A DNA stretch of 64,000 bases, from IMG/VR virus record IMGVR_UViG_3300044630_005137, positions 1 through 64,000 of that record. One strand, 5' to 3'. The notes under the pieces were generated by a model. It saw only the letters and a program-made list of their open reading frames with translations, made no database searches and was not told the origin of the DNA. The number at the start of each line of letters is the position of its first letter. Position 1 is the stretch's first letter. Source of the stretch: a virus. A program made the translations under genes and the position numbers. Shown piece by piece: positions 29,065 to 37,967 of this stretch.

Positions 29065-29201
29065 TTTATTAATCCCTTTTCTTTTAAAGCTCTATATATG
29101 GTCATAACGGTTACGCCACACTCTTGCGCTATATTTTCCATAGTTTTTTTCTGTACTACATATCTTCTATAAAGCCAGTCTTTATTTTTATATAATTTCA
29201 T
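29061..29201 (-). CDS. small helix-turn-helix protein, 46 aa
   Basis: KKTMENIAQECGVTVMTIYRALKEKGLIK at residues 18-46 is a standard HTH of the resolvase/HTH_7 type; key residues are IAxExGVTxxTIYRxLK. It is a bare DNA-binding domain. It is ATGA-coupled on both sides. It might regulate transcription or be the remainder of a homing-endonuclease HTH. Confidence 0.7.
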   Translation of the reverse strand: MKLYKNKDWLYRRYVVQKKTMENIAQECGVTVMTIYRALKEKGLIK

Positions 29202-29788
29202 AGGTGATCCCATTTGAAATGCTTTCGATATGACTCTAAATCAATAACGTTTGGATCAACCCACCAATCTTCTGATTCTGTTCTAACAACAATTGAATAC
29301 CCAAGTGAGTCTAGTATTTCTCTTTGAACATCTCGCATTACAATATTTCTCCAATACATATTGGCATCATGCTCAAATGTTATAACCGTAAATCTATATG
29401 AGTTTAGCGGGACAGCCAAAAGTCCATGAAGGCTTGTGTATGCACTTCCGATGGATCTCCCGTTTCCCTGATACCCAGAATCAATATCCACCTGCAAATA
29501 ATCTATTTGTTTTGGGAATAAATTTTCTTCAAAGTAGGATATATAATTAAAATCTAAAGCGTCGCCCATACAAGGATTGGATCTATTTTCATTAAATTCT
29601 TTTCTAAAGTCTTCTCTTATTTCAAAAGAAACACCTTTCCAATCAAATTGCTTTTCTAATTTATTTGTGTTGCTTCCATTTTCTGAATGGAATGCTCCCA
29701 GCTCAACATAGTAGCCACCCTTTTTATTTTCAAGGAGGTCTAAAACAAACTCTTCCTGTGCGCTTATATCATTCCATATTTGTGTCAT
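29198..29788 (-). CDS. FkbM-like methyltransferase
   Basis: A 196-residue protein with the SAM-binding start GGYYVELGAFHSENGSNT (motif I, about residues 24-41) and the partner strand GVSFEI, typical of FkbM-domain methyltransferases that act on sugars or small molecules. YLQVDID at about 98 supplies motif II. It overlaps the resolvase gene by four bases. It may methylate a glycan together with the glycosyltransferases elsewhere. Confidence 0.75.
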   Translation of the reverse strand: MTQIWNDISAQEEFVLDLLENKKGGYYVELGAFHSENGSNTNKLEKQFDWKGVSFEIREDFRKEFNENRSNPCMGDALDFNYISYFEENLFPKQIDYLQVDIDSGYQGNGRSIGSAYTSLHGLLAVPLNSYRFTVITFEHDANMYWRNIVMRDVQREILDSLGYSIVVRTESEDWWVDPNVIDLESYRKHFKWDHL

Positions 29789-30351
29789 TTGTTTGTTAGG
29801 ACCTCTCTAGCGTAGTAAGCTATGCCAAATGCATCAGCCACATCAAAATCTTTTATATCTAATCCATGCTTTTTATTAAAGTAATCTGCCGTTCTTTGCT
29901 TTCTCATATTTCTTAATTGATTTTTATACCATGAATCTGCATATCCTGGATTTAGCAACCTTATAGATGCCTTCTCTTCCTTGGTTGGATTCTTATTTCC
30001 AATAAAGGCTTGCCAGGAACTTGGTGATATGGTTATAACAGAAGCTCCAGTAGACATTAGTTCAGCAATGACAACTCCATAAACATAAGATAATTTTATC
30101 ACAGCATCAGGTGATCTGACAAGTATCGCACCTTCAATTGCAATATAATCACTTTTTAGTTCATCTAGCATCATTGCTACTCTAGTTTTAGCATTATATA
30201 TTTTTTCATATATATCATTGCCTACTAAGTTAATCTTTCCCCACTTGACTGGCTTATCTCCTTCAATAAGACAAAAGGCGACAGAAGATGTTGATGCGTC
30301 TATTCCGAGAACCCTGCTTGCCTTAGTCCTAGATAGCTTCGCTAGCGTCAT
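29785..30351 (-). CDS. RuvC-like Holliday junction resolvase
   Basis: A 188-residue RNase H-fold nuclease. The acidic residues are readable in LGIDASTSSVAF (Asp17), YIAIEGAIL (Glu73) and DFDVADAFGIAYY (final Asp pair). Family members cut branched DNA before packaging. It clusters with Cas4-like nuclease, SSB and RecA. Confidence 0.88.
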   Translation of the reverse strand: MTLAKLSRTKASRVLGIDASTSSVAFCLIEGDKPVKWGKINLVGNDIYEKIYNAKTRVAMMLDELKSDYIAIEGAILVRSPDAVIKLSYVYGVVIAELMSTGASVITISPSSWQAFIGNKNPTKEEKASIRLLNPGYADSWYKNQLRNMRKQRTADYFNKKHGLDIKDFDVADAFGIAYYAREVLTNK

Positions 30352-30622
30352 TTATCATCCTCAATATTTTGTTTCTATCAGATTTAGAATTATCTTTTTC
30401 ACACTTAGAGCATATATCTAAAGTATTATATCTACTTAAAGATGCTTTGCATGACTTGCAGTATCTTTTTTGGCCAGATCTAATTGCTTTTTTCTCATAG
30501 TATTTTTCCATGATTTTTTTATTTGTTGCAACTCTGCAGCAATCATCACCACAATATTTTTGGTTATGAGTCTTTGGAGTAAACTCTTTACCATTTGGGC
30601 AATCTGAATTAGCGCATATCAT
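30329..30622 (-). CDS. double zinc-ribbon protein, 97 aa
   Basis: Four Cys in the N-terminal part (C3, C8, C24, C28/29) and a second set CKSC/CSKC (55-74) form two zinc ribbons joined by a basic helix. Overlaps the resolvase gene by 23 bases. Probably DNA-binding in recombination; function unknown. Confidence 0.65.
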   Translation of the reverse strand: MICANSDCPNGKEFTPKTHNQKYCGDDCCRVATNKKIMEKYYEKKAIRSGQKRYCKSCKASLSRYNTLDICSKCEKDNSKSDRNKILRMINDASEAI

Positions 30623-31410
30623 TATAAAGGCACCTTAAATCTTTCTATCTGAACTGTTCCAGTAGGTGTATCCTTTGAATAGCATTCCTTTTTAATTGGA
30701 CAATAAGTGCATGGCATTTTAGTTTTTGTTGCACCTTCTGGCTTCATAGGAAGGTCGCCATCTTTAAAATTATCCCAAACCTCTCTCATCCAAAGGAATG
30801 TGTCTTCAATAATCTTTGTGTTTCTTTCGTTCATTGATACTGGAATTATCAGTATCTCTTGAGTATTTTTATTCTCATACAGAAAAAATCCTTCTTTAGC
30901 ATTCTTAAGCTTCATGTAAGTTAACAGCTGAAGTAAGTGATTTGGCGATGGGCTCATCTCTGCCTGCCTTGTATCCCACACCTCTTGCTTTGCAGTCTTT
31001 ATTTCACCAATTACTGTTTCATTGTCATATTCCATTATTAGATCAATGAACCCACGGATTGGTGGATATTCGTTAACGATTTCTTCTTCTTCTGCAATCC
31101 ATTGCGGCATAGTTTTAATTAAGTTTTGAAGTCTTTCATGAGCTTGAGTTCCCTGAGCCATGTTTGCAACTGCAACTGCATCATTATTGTCAATAAATAC
31201 AGCACCCGAAAAAGCCATATACCAATACCTAGGGCATGTTCCATGACCATAACCTAAAGAGCTTGGGCTAAAAGACTTCTTAGTCATTTCTCCATCTGCC
31301 CTTTTAGTATTTTTATATGACTCGTCAAGCATTGATGCAAAAAGCTCTGGGTCAAAGAACTTACCAGTGTGCTTCTTAAACTTTAAATTTTTAACTATGT
31401 TTCTACCCAT
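30622..31410 (-). CDS. Cas4/RecB-like PD-(D/E)XK exonuclease
   Basis: A 262-residue nuclease. The core reads RGFIDLIMEYDNETVIGEIKTAK (Asp, Glu-x-Lys of the PD-(D/E)XK site, about 119-141) with QLLTYMKL as the QhxxY helix. Four Cys (GTCPRYW, CTYCPIKKEC) frame the domain like the iron-sulfur cluster of Cas4 and AddB. No CRISPR array or Cas1 is present, so it is a phage recombination or end-resection enzyme, likely partnered with RecA. Confidence 0.88.
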   Translation of the reverse strand: MGRNIVKNLKFKKHTGKFFDPELFASMLDESYKNTKRADGEMTKKSFSPSSLGYGHGTCPRYWYMAFSGAVFIDNNDAVAVANMAQGTQAHERLQNLIKTMPQWIAEEEEIVNEYPPIRGFIDLIMEYDNETVIGEIKTAKQEVWDTRQAEMSPSPNHLLQLLTYMKLKNAKEGFFLYENKNTQEILIIPVSMNERNTKIIEDTFLWMREVWDNFKDGDLPMKPEGATKTKMPCTYCPIKKECYSKDTPTGTVQIERFKVPL

Positions 31411-31748
31411 TACAAATTATACCTAACGACATACTTAAGTGCATCTACAAGTTTGTCTATGGACTCCTTTGCTGAATAATATATATTTTTCTTATTGTTA
31501 TTCGTGGTTCCCGCTTTATCTTTTGCTATTGTTGAATAGTAAGAAGCCATCATGGCAAACTTAGTTGACATTGCCTGCAACTCAATAATAAGCTGTGGGG
31601 CTTTAGCCGCAGGAACATCTGGGTTCAACAAAAGCTTTACGATAACAGCCAATGCTCTATCTAGCTGAGCATCATTCATGTACTCATGCAGATCATTGAA
31701 CTCGGTTATAGAGTTAATCAACTCTAATGTGTTTTTATCCTCTGTCAT
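31410..31748 (-). CDS. hypothetical helical protein, 112 aa
   Basis: No family recognised. All-alpha, with one long C-terminal helix (KESIDKLVDALKYVVRYNL). Located between nuclease and SSB genes, overlapping both neighbours, so probably part of the recombination or replication set. Confidence 0.65.
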   Translation of the reverse strand: MTEDKNTLELINSITEFNDLHEYMNDAQLDRALAVIVKLLLNPDVPAAKAPQLIIELQAMSTKFAMMASYYSTIAKDKAGTTNNNKKNIYYSAKESIDKLVDALKYVVRYNL

Positions 31749-31839
31749 TTTTAATCTTTTTATCCCATTTATCCATTAGTAAACCTACCCCATACCCAAC
31801 AACAAAGCCAAGCAGGGTGCCATATACAAAGTATATCAC
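31735..31839 (-). CDS. tiny membrane protein, 34 aa, GTG start
   Basis: One hydrophobic Gly-rich segment (IYFVYGTLLGFVVGYGVGLLM) with a basic tail. The GTG overlaps the SSB stop as TAGTG and its end overlaps the next gene by 14 bases. Small but in a fully coupled context. Confidence 0.5.
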   Translation of the reverse strand: MIYFVYGTLLGFVVGYGVGLLMDKWDKKIKNDRG

Positions 31840-32231
31840 TAGAATGGAACCTCAGCATATGTTTTATATGAAGGGAAATCGTTGCTGCTTGGAGCCTTAT
31901 CTTTAGATAGTGTGTATGCTGTTACAGAAATAGAATCAGCATTGATCTCATATGAGGTTCGCTTTGTTCCTTCTTTATCTGTCCAGCTTTCTTCATAAAT
32001 CTTTCCTACAATAATAACTTCCATGCCCTTTTTAATTACAGACTTTGATTGCTCTGCAAGTGTGCGCCAAGCCTTTACTGTCCACCAAGAGGTGTTCTTA
32101 TCTTCCCACTCACCAGTAGTATCATTCTTAACACGATCATTTGTTGCAACTCTAAAACGAAGACCATTAGATCCTACAGTTTCTGGTTCGCTGCCAACTC
32201 TGCCTACGATTGTAATAATTGGATTAGCCAT
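31839..32231 (-). CDS. ssb: single-stranded DNA-binding protein (SSB)
   Basis: A 130-residue OB-fold SSB. The family pattern is clear: ITIVGRVGSEPET, LRFRVATND, WWTVKAWRTLAEQ, VIKKGMEVIIVGKIYEESW. The C-terminus lacks the acidic DDDIPF tip of bacterial SSB but ends YAEVPF, keeping PF. It coats ssDNA in replication and recombination with RecA. Confidence 0.9.
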   Translation of the reverse strand: MANPIITIVGRVGSEPETVGSNGLRFRVATNDRVKNDTTGEWEDKNTSWWTVKAWRTLAEQSKSVIKKGMEVIIVGKIYEESWTDKEGTKRTSYEINADSISVTAYTLSKDKAPSSNDFPSYKTYAEVPF

Positions 32232-32532
32232 TTTTATTTTCCTCCCAAAATGTAATCAGTTCTTCTAAGACTGACCACTCTATGATTCCAAGACGGACCT
32301 TGGAATCCCCTCCTATAATAATTTTAAGAGCAGGATGCATGTCCCTGCTTACCTTAAAAGTATCTGTACAGATTTTAGCCCATACATCTTTGTTTAAAGT
32401 AAATGATGCTTTGGCCTCTTTGTAGTCTACTACAAAATTTTTCCATTTAGCATCACCTTTTTGATATTCACCGCGACCACTATTTTTTTGTGCCTTGGCG
32501 CCATCTCGTTTTACTTCTGCTCTCTCCGACAT
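32224..32532 (-). CDS. possible PD-(D/E)XK-type or resolvase-like protein, 102 aa
   Basis: The pattern GRGEYQKGDAKWKNFVVDYK, SFTLNKDVWAKICTD, PALKIIIGG, RLGIIEW recalls a family of small phage nucleases of PD-(D/E)XK type, where Glu, Asp and Lys in the first segment would be catalytic. The assignment is tentative. It overlaps the ssb start by eight bases. Confidence 0.5.
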   Translation of the reverse strand: MSERAEVKRDGAKAQKNSGRGEYQKGDAKWKNFVVDYKEAKASFTLNKDVWAKICTDTFKVSRDMHPALKIIIGGDSKVRLGIIEWSVLEELITFWEENKNG

Positions 32533-32723
32533 TAATTAAGCTTATGCTTTGTTTCATGTCCATTAGAGCATGTCCAATACATTTCTAATGTAGCTTGATT
32601 AAAATTATAAAATGGAGCAGACAACTCACATTTGCTACACGGTCTTTCTTGCTCTATTTTCTCAATCCTTTGATCTTGAACATCTTTAGGTTGAGAAGCA
32701 AAAAATTCATTAAGATTTGGCAT
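32532..32723 (-). CDS. small zinc-ribbon protein, 63 aa
   Basis: CSKC (residues 29-32) and CSNGH (52-56) form a zinc ribbon after a charged helical head. It overlaps the recA end by 14 bases. Possibly a RecA or SSB accessory, by context only. Confidence 0.65.
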   Translation of the reverse strand: MPNLNEFFASQPKDVQDQRIEKIEQERPCSKCELSAPFYNFNQATLEMYWTCSNGHETKHKLN

Positions 32724-33714
32724 TTATTTCTCCTATTAATTTGTCTACAACATCTGGATTTTCCTTTAAATATGCCACAGCCTTTGCACGTCCTTGAAAA
32801 CGTTCTCCATTTACTGTATACCATGCTCCACCTTTTTCTATTATCCCGCACATTTCTGCAACGTCAAGGGTTTCTCCAACAAGATCTATGCCAAGTGACT
32901 CTCCTTGATAGTAGAAGTCGTATTGGCCAGAGAGGTTAGGGGGACCGAGTTTGTTATAATCAACAATCCAGTTAACGGGCCTTCCAACTCTTTGTTCAAT
33001 AATCTTGTCGCCAACCTTAACACCTGCTTTAATAGCATTAGCCTCAGCCTCTGAAGACCAGAGCTTGATAACGGTAGAGGAGAAGAACTTAACAGCCATT
33101 CCTCCTGTTGGGATGTGGCTGGCATGCATAGATCCAAACTGATTTCTTTGCTGCGATATAAGAACGAGTAGCGTATTTTTGTTTGCATAATTTAACATTT
33201 TGACTGCGTGGGTCATGTCCTTAGCTTCTGCGCCAATTTGCTTTGTGTCTTGCAAATCCTTCATTTCATTTCCATCTTTTTCAAAGTATATGGCTGGAAG
33301 AAGTGCTGAGATTGAATCAACTACAATTAGATCTACACCAGCCTCCATAAGTTTTGTTGCAACATCCACCATGTCATTAACAGTTTTAGCTGGTGAGTAT
33401 ATCAATTCTTTTGAGTCAACTCCCAGTTTCTCTGCCCATTCTGGATCATAAGAATGCTCTGCATCAATCCAAGCACAAGTCTTTCCTTCTTTTTGTGCAA
33501 GTGCAATCATTTGTAGACAGAACGAAGATTTTCCTGCTGACTTGTTTCCCCAAACTAATATCTGTCGACCATAGGCAAAGCCGCCATTTAAAGCAAAGGT
33601 TAATCCTATGCTTGGTGTTGGCTGCTTGTCTACTTGAATATCAACTGCAGACTGTACCCTTGCTCTAGTCTTAGGGTCAAGCTTTGCTAAAATATCATTT
33701 AGGTTCATTTCCAT
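32710..33714 (-). CDS. recA: RecA-type recombinase
   Basis: A 334-residue RecA. Walker A is GNKSAGKSS (56-64), Walker B LIVVDSISALLP (about 129-140), and ISQQRNQFGSMH with MAVKFFSS matches the L1/L2 DNA-binding region. It lacks the long C-terminal domain of some bacterial RecA. It drives strand exchange with the phage SSB, Cas4-like nuclease and resolvase. Confidence 0.95.
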   Translation of the reverse strand: MEMNLNDILAKLDPKTRARVQSAVDIQVDKQPTPSIGLTFALNGGFAYGRQILVWGNKSAGKSSFCLQMIALAQKEGKTCAWIDAEHSYDPEWAEKLGVDSKELIYSPAKTVNDMVDVATKLMEAGVDLIVVDSISALLPAIYFEKDGNEMKDLQDTKQIGAEAKDMTHAVKMLNYANKNTLLVLISQQRNQFGSMHASHIPTGGMAVKFFSSTVIKLWSSEAEANAIKAGVKVGDKIIEQRVGRPVNWIVDYNKLGPPNLSGQYDFYYQGESLGIDLVGETLDVAEMCGIIEKGGAWYTVNGERFQGRAKAVAYLKENPDVVDKLIGEINAKS

Positions 33715-33718
33715 TTAT

Positions 33719-33943
33719 TTATTCGTTAGCCAATTCGTAGTCAGATTTAAATCCTAGTGGCTCTAGCTTAAATTCAAATGACAAGCCTTCATCATTATAT
33801 GTAACTGAAAGTTGCATATCATCATTGGTTGTCTTCATAAAGTCTTCCGTTGATATTTCAACAGAACCTATTTTACTTAATATAGCCACTAAAACCCTAG
33901 AGGCGTTCATTGTTTTAAATACATCTTCTGCATTATATGTCAT
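33719..33943 (-). CDS. hypothetical protein, 74 aa
   Basis: No family recognised. Acidic, alternating beta pattern (SVEISTEDF, QLSVTYNDEGLSFEFKLEPL). Between DnaE and RecA, ATGA-coupled to the polymerase gene. Confidence 0.6.
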   Translation of the reverse strand: MTYNAEDVFKTMNASRVLVAILSKIGSVEISTEDFMKTTNDDMQLSVTYNDEGLSFEFKLEPLGFKSDYELANE

Positions 33944-36900
33944 TTTACTTCCTTAACCATAAGTGTTCCATCTTCTAAAGTTTTTAGAACTGGCTCGCAT
34001 ATCATTCCTTCTCGCATTTTTGCCAAAGAAATTGGATACATGCTTGAAAATACAATTGCTCTATTTAGATTCTTATCTTTATCTGACATTACAAGGTGAG
34101 CCATGGTTTTGCCAGCTTTTGTTTTATATGGAGTATAGCTTATCACAAACCTTTGATTTTCGTCAATGGGGTAAGACTTTGCATATAAATACTTTACAAA
34201 TGGATCATCTGAATCTTTGGTAATAGAATCTACATCTATATATCTAGATATTCGATTGTCTCCAACTAAAACAAAATACATTTTGTTTGTTTCTATTTTT
34301 GTCTGCTCGATATCAAACAGTCCAACAGATCCACTTTCATCGACTAACTCTATTCGTGACCAGCCATTCCCACGCTTTATACTTTTAGCCATCCCAAACA
34401 TAACAAAAGATCCTAGCTCTTCAAACTCATCAATAGGTCTAGCTTGTGCCTTTACTCTTGGCTCTAAGTTGGAGAGGTTAAAGGAAGGTATTCCTAAAAA
34501 CTCGTAATAAGACTCTGCTTCTTTACCGCTTCTAGGGTTATCATCAAAAGCAGCGCCCCCAATAGCATTAAGAGAATTAACGGCCCTAGAGTTAATGCCG
34601 CTACCCTTTTTGGATGCTTTGTCAACAAAATCTTTATAGTTTTCATAAGGTCTCTTTTCAATAATTTTATTTGCAATGCTGTCTGAAATAAATTTAACTT
34701 CAGCTAAACCAAATCTAATTGAATCTTTTTGTAGTGAAAAATTTACATCTGATTCATTTACATGTGGCAGCTTAACTTTAATCCCAAGCCTCTTAGCCTC
34801 AATCAAATAGCCTGTTCTGGCGTCTTTGTCCCCTTCATTTTTAAGGATCGAGAATAAAAATTCCAAAGGATAATAGCACTTAAGCCAAGCGGTATAATAA
34901 GAAAGCATAGAATAAGCGACAGCGTGACTACGATTGAATGAGTATCCAGCGTGAGCTTCGAATGTTTTCCAGAGATTGTCTGCTTCTTCTGCGCTGATAT
35001 GCTTTTTAGCGCCCTGAATAAATTTATCTTTGAATGGACTGAGTTCTTTTGCATCTTGCTTTTTACCAATAACCTTTCTAACCTTGTCAGCCTCTGACCA
35101 AGTCATTCCTCCTAGGTGTACGCATGCTTGCATAACCTGCTCTTGATATATAATCACCCCGTATGTATTTTCTGTAAAAGGTTTCATAATTGGATGGATA
35201 TAATTAACTGCTTCATTACCGTGCTTACGCTTGATGTAAGAGGCTCCAACTGTATTCATAGCTCCTGGTCTAACCAAAGCATTTGATGCAGCTAAGTCTT
35301 CAAATTTATCGACACGCATTTTTATAAGTAAGTTTGTATATGGTGTTGCTTCTGCCTGGAATATTCCCTTTGTGTATCCATCGTTAAAAATCTTATAAAC
35401 ATTCTCATCATCTAAAGCAATGTCATAAAGATTAATGTCTTTGTCATATCTACTCTTAATTGATTTTAAAGTATCAGAGATCACAGATAAAGTCTTAAGA
35501 CCTAGGGCATCTAGCTTAATAAGACCTATATCTGCAACCGTATCCATATCGTATGCCACGACTGGAATTCTTCCAGAGACTTCATCATTTGCATCAGCTC
35601 TGGACTCTATTGGTGCGTACTTTCTTAAATCATCTTTTGCAACTACAACACCTGCAGCATGGACTCCAACACTTCGAATCTTTCCACGAAGTCTTTCTGC
35701 AAGCCAAGTTACTTCTGGATACTTTGCTCTAAACTCTTTTGTATTTGGCGAATCCATAAAGTCTTCAAATGTATCAATCGATTTCATTGCACGATTAACA
35801 TCTGAAAGTGGAACCATGAATACACGAGCAGCATCTCTAATTACACCCTTATCTTTAAAATAAGTATATGTAGAAATAGAAGCAACGTGCTTAAACTTTT
35901 TCTTTAGATAATCCTTTACCTCTTTGCGACGTCGGTCTTCAAAGTCTGTATCTATATCTGGGAAGTCATTGCGCTCTGGGTTAATAAATCGGAAGAATAG
36001 AAGATCATATTTAATTGGATCCACATCTGTAATTCCAAGGGCATAGCAAACTAATGATCCAGCTGCAGAGCCACGTCCTGGGCCAACCATAATATTATTT
36101 GACTTAGCCCATGTAATCATATCTGCTACAACTAGGAAATATGAAGCAAATGCCTTATCTTTAATTATAGATAATTCTTCTGCAATTCTATCCAGGTAGA
36201 CCTGATCTTTGTCTAGGGATAGTCTTTTAAGGCCTTCTAAGGCCATATCAGACAGTTTCTTGTCAGCATTGGTCTTTGGGATAGGTAGCAGATCTAGCCC
36301 CTCATGGAAGTCATACTCGCCAATTTTATCAGCAATCTCCATTGTATTATCATATATATCTGTACGAGTAATGCCTGACTTATTAAAGTCCGCCTCAATT
36401 TCAGACCTACTCTGAATAAATAGATTATAGTCTTGAAATGATATTCTACGGTCTGGATATAAGTAATTAAATCTATCAATCATGTCTGGCATTTGTCTGG
36501 ACATTTCAAAGTCTGCATCTTTATCTGACTTAGGAGATGTTGATAGAATAAGCATTGCTTCTTCTAATACTCTATCTTCTTCTTTAGCAAAGTGAGCATC
36601 TCCTGTTGCCACCGCTTTTATCTTGAGTTGATCAGCCAGCTCCAAAAGCTTTGAGTTGATTTCTGTCGGGTTATGAGATTGGACCTCAACGTAAAAGTCT
36701 TCACCAAAAGTTTTCTTAAAGTCTTGAAGTACAAGTTTTGCTTCTGAGAATTCCTGGCGTTCAATAGCCTTACTAATAAGCCCGTTAAGGCATCCAGACA
36801 ATACAATAATACCTTCTGCATACTCTTTCAATACCTCTCTATCAATACGTGGCTTATGATAAAAGCCTTCTGTCCATGCAAGCTCCTGAAGGGTGTTGAT

Positions 36901-37209
36901 ATTCTCTAGACCCTTTTTATTCTTAGCTAAAAGAATAATATGGTTATAGGCCTGAATTGATTTATCTGTCTTTGAAGACCTATCAAATCTATCTGTTGGA
37001 GAAATGTATGCTTCCACTCCAAGAATTGGCTTGATTCCTTGCTCTTTACATGCAATTTGCATTTCACGGTGTGAAGATAATGTTCCGTGGTCAGTAATAG
37101 CCAGAGAAGTCTGACCAGCTTCTTTCGCAGCCTTTACAAGTTCGGCAGGAGAATTAAGCCCATCCATTAATGAATAGAAAGAATGCACATGCAAATGTGT
37201 AAAGTTCAA
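33940..37209 (-). CDS. dnaE: DNA polymerase III alpha subunit (DnaE type)
   Basis: A 1089-residue C-family polymerase, close to full length. The N-terminal PHP domain shows THLHVHSFYSLMDG and AITDHGTL with the metal-binding His and Asp residues intact. The palm has PDIDTDFEDRRR with the catalytic Asp pair near residue 414, and later GVHAAGVVV and SYFNRSHAVAY-like fingers. It starts at TTG with GGAG seven bases upstream. It copies the phage genome and may use the host clamp, as no clamp gene is visible. A phage with its own DnaE rather than a PolA- or PolB-type enzyme is the less common choice. Confidence 0.95.
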   Translation of the reverse strand: MNFTHLHVHSFYSLMDGLNSPAELVKAAKEAGQTSLAITDHGTLSSHREMQIACKEQGIKPILGVEAYISPTDRFDRSSKTDKSIQAYNHIILLAKNKKGLENINTLQELAWTEGFYHKPRIDREVLKEYAEGIIVLSGCLNGLISKAIERQEFSEAKLVLQDFKKTFGEDFYVEVQSHNPTEINSKLLELADQLKIKAVATGDAHFAKEEDRVLEEAMLILSTSPKSDKDADFEMSRQMPDMIDRFNYLYPDRRISFQDYNLFIQSRSEIEADFNKSGITRTDIYDNTMEIADKIGEYDFHEGLDLLPIPKTNADKKLSDMALEGLKRLSLDKDQVYLDRIAEELSIIKDKAFASYFLVVADMITWAKSNNIMVGPGRGSAAGSLVCYALGITDVDPIKYDLLFFRFINPERNDFPDIDTDFEDRRRKEVKDYLKKKFKHVASISTYTYFKDKGVIRDAARVFMVPLSDVNRAMKSIDTFEDFMDSPNTKEFRAKYPEVTWLAERLRGKIRSVGVHAAGVVVAKDDLRKYAPIESRADANDEVSGRIPVVAYDMDTVADIGLIKLDALGLKTLSVISDTLKSIKSRYDKDINLYDIALDDENVYKIFNDGYTKGIFQAEATPYTNLLIKMRVDKFEDLAASNALVRPGAMNTVGASYIKRKHGNEAVNYIHPIMKPFTENTYGVIIYQEQVMQACVHLGGMTWSEADKVRKVIGKKQDAKELSPFKDKFIQGAKKHISAEEADNLWKTFEAHAGYSFNRSHAVAYSMLSYYTAWLKCYYPLEFLFSILKNEGDKDARTGYLIEAKRLGIKVKLPHVNESDVNFSLQKDSIRFGLAEVKFISDSIANKIIEKRPYENYKDFVDKASKKGSGINSRAVNSLNAIGGAAFDDNPRSGKEAESYYEFLGIPSFNLSNLEPRVKAQARPIDEFEELGSFVMFGMAKSIKRGNGWSRIELVDESGSVGLFDIEQTKIETNKMYFVLVGDNRISRYIDVDSITKDSDDPFVKYLYAKSYPIDENQRFVISYTPYKTKAGKTMAHLVMSDKDKNLNRAIVFSSMYPISLAKMREGMICEPVLKTLEDGTLMVKEVK

Positions 37210-37234
37210 CTTAATTCTCCGCCTATACTCTCTC

Positions 37235-37909
37235 TTACCAGTCTACGCTGCTACTTGTTGAGGATGACTCTCGTTCTTCTGGAGATGACTCACCAGTATA
37301 GAATGCTTCCTGCTCTGCGTATGGAACGCTACGCACTGCTGTTTTTTCTAAATCAAACAGCTCAACAGCAGAAAAGTCGAATGGCTTTTCATCTTTAGCC
37401 AACGGTATAATTGTGTAGCTTGTGTCTGTCTTAAGACCACTACGCTTTACACGCCACATTAGATTTGTGATGCTTCCCATTTCATTTGCATATTCAATCA
37501 GTGTTGGTGTAATTGTTTTACCGCTTACTCCTTGAGAAAGAATTGCTACATATGGCTCAGTCTTTCCGTCATCAACTAGGACATTAATATATAGGCGCTT
37601 TCTTGCACCCCAGCCAGCCTTTGGATCTTTACGGTGCTGTTCTTGAGCCCAGTCACGGCCTTCATCTTCCATTGTGTCTAGTGCCTTACGGCGATAATCT
37701 TTAGGGTTTGTGTGCTCAATTGCAAAAAATCCGCAACCCATTTTTTCATTATAGTGTGGTGAATCTGGATCTAATTCTTGCAGAAAGCGAATCTTGACTG
37801 CTTCTCCGTCTTCAATCTTTAACCACTTTGCCTTGCTATCTTCTGAACTAGTATACGTAACCTTGTCCATTGCCTTTGTCATTCCTGACAAACCTTTTAC
37901 TATTCCCAT
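37235..37909 (-). CDS. gp32-like ssDNA-binding or replication accessory protein
   Basis: A 224-residue protein. The core (WLKIEDGEAVKIRFLQEL, GCGFFAIEH, RKRLYINVLVDDG, YVAILSQGV) is a beta-barrel pattern shared with phage ssDNA-binding proteins next to replication genes. It ends in a Ser/Glu-rich acidic tail and Trp, as partner-recruiting SSB tails do. If so, the phage has two ssDNA-binding proteins. An AAGGAG ribosome-binding site is present. Confidence 0.6.
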   Translation of the reverse strand: MGIVKGLSGMTKAMDKVTYTSSEDSKAKWLKIEDGEAVKIRFLQELDPDSPHYNEKMGCGFFAIEHTNPKDYRRKALDTMEDEGRDWAQEQHRKDPKAGWGARKRLYINVLVDDGKTEPYVAILSQGVSGKTITPTLIEYANEMGSITNLMWRVKRSGLKTDTSYTIIPLAKDEKPFDFSAVELFDLEKTAVRSVPYAEQEAFYTGESSPEERESSSTSSSVDW

Positions 37910-37929
37910 TTTATTCTCCTTATGTATGT

Positions 37930-37946
37930 AACGGTATATATCCGTT
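37930..37946. promoter_or_regulatory. inverted repeat upstream of the gp32-like gene
   Basis: AACGG and CCGTT flank TATATAT in the short gap between the primase end (37968) and the gene at 37909. It could be an operator or hairpin regulating that gene; a TATATA -10-like element lies in its centre. Confidence 0.45.
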
Positions 37947-37967
37947 TGTAATCACTTATATTATTGT

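Noticed and set aside
30622-31410. Cas4-like nuclease as a sign of a phage CRISPR system
   Set aside because: No Cas1/Cas2, effector or repeat array is visible; Cas4-like nucleases are common in phage recombination modules.
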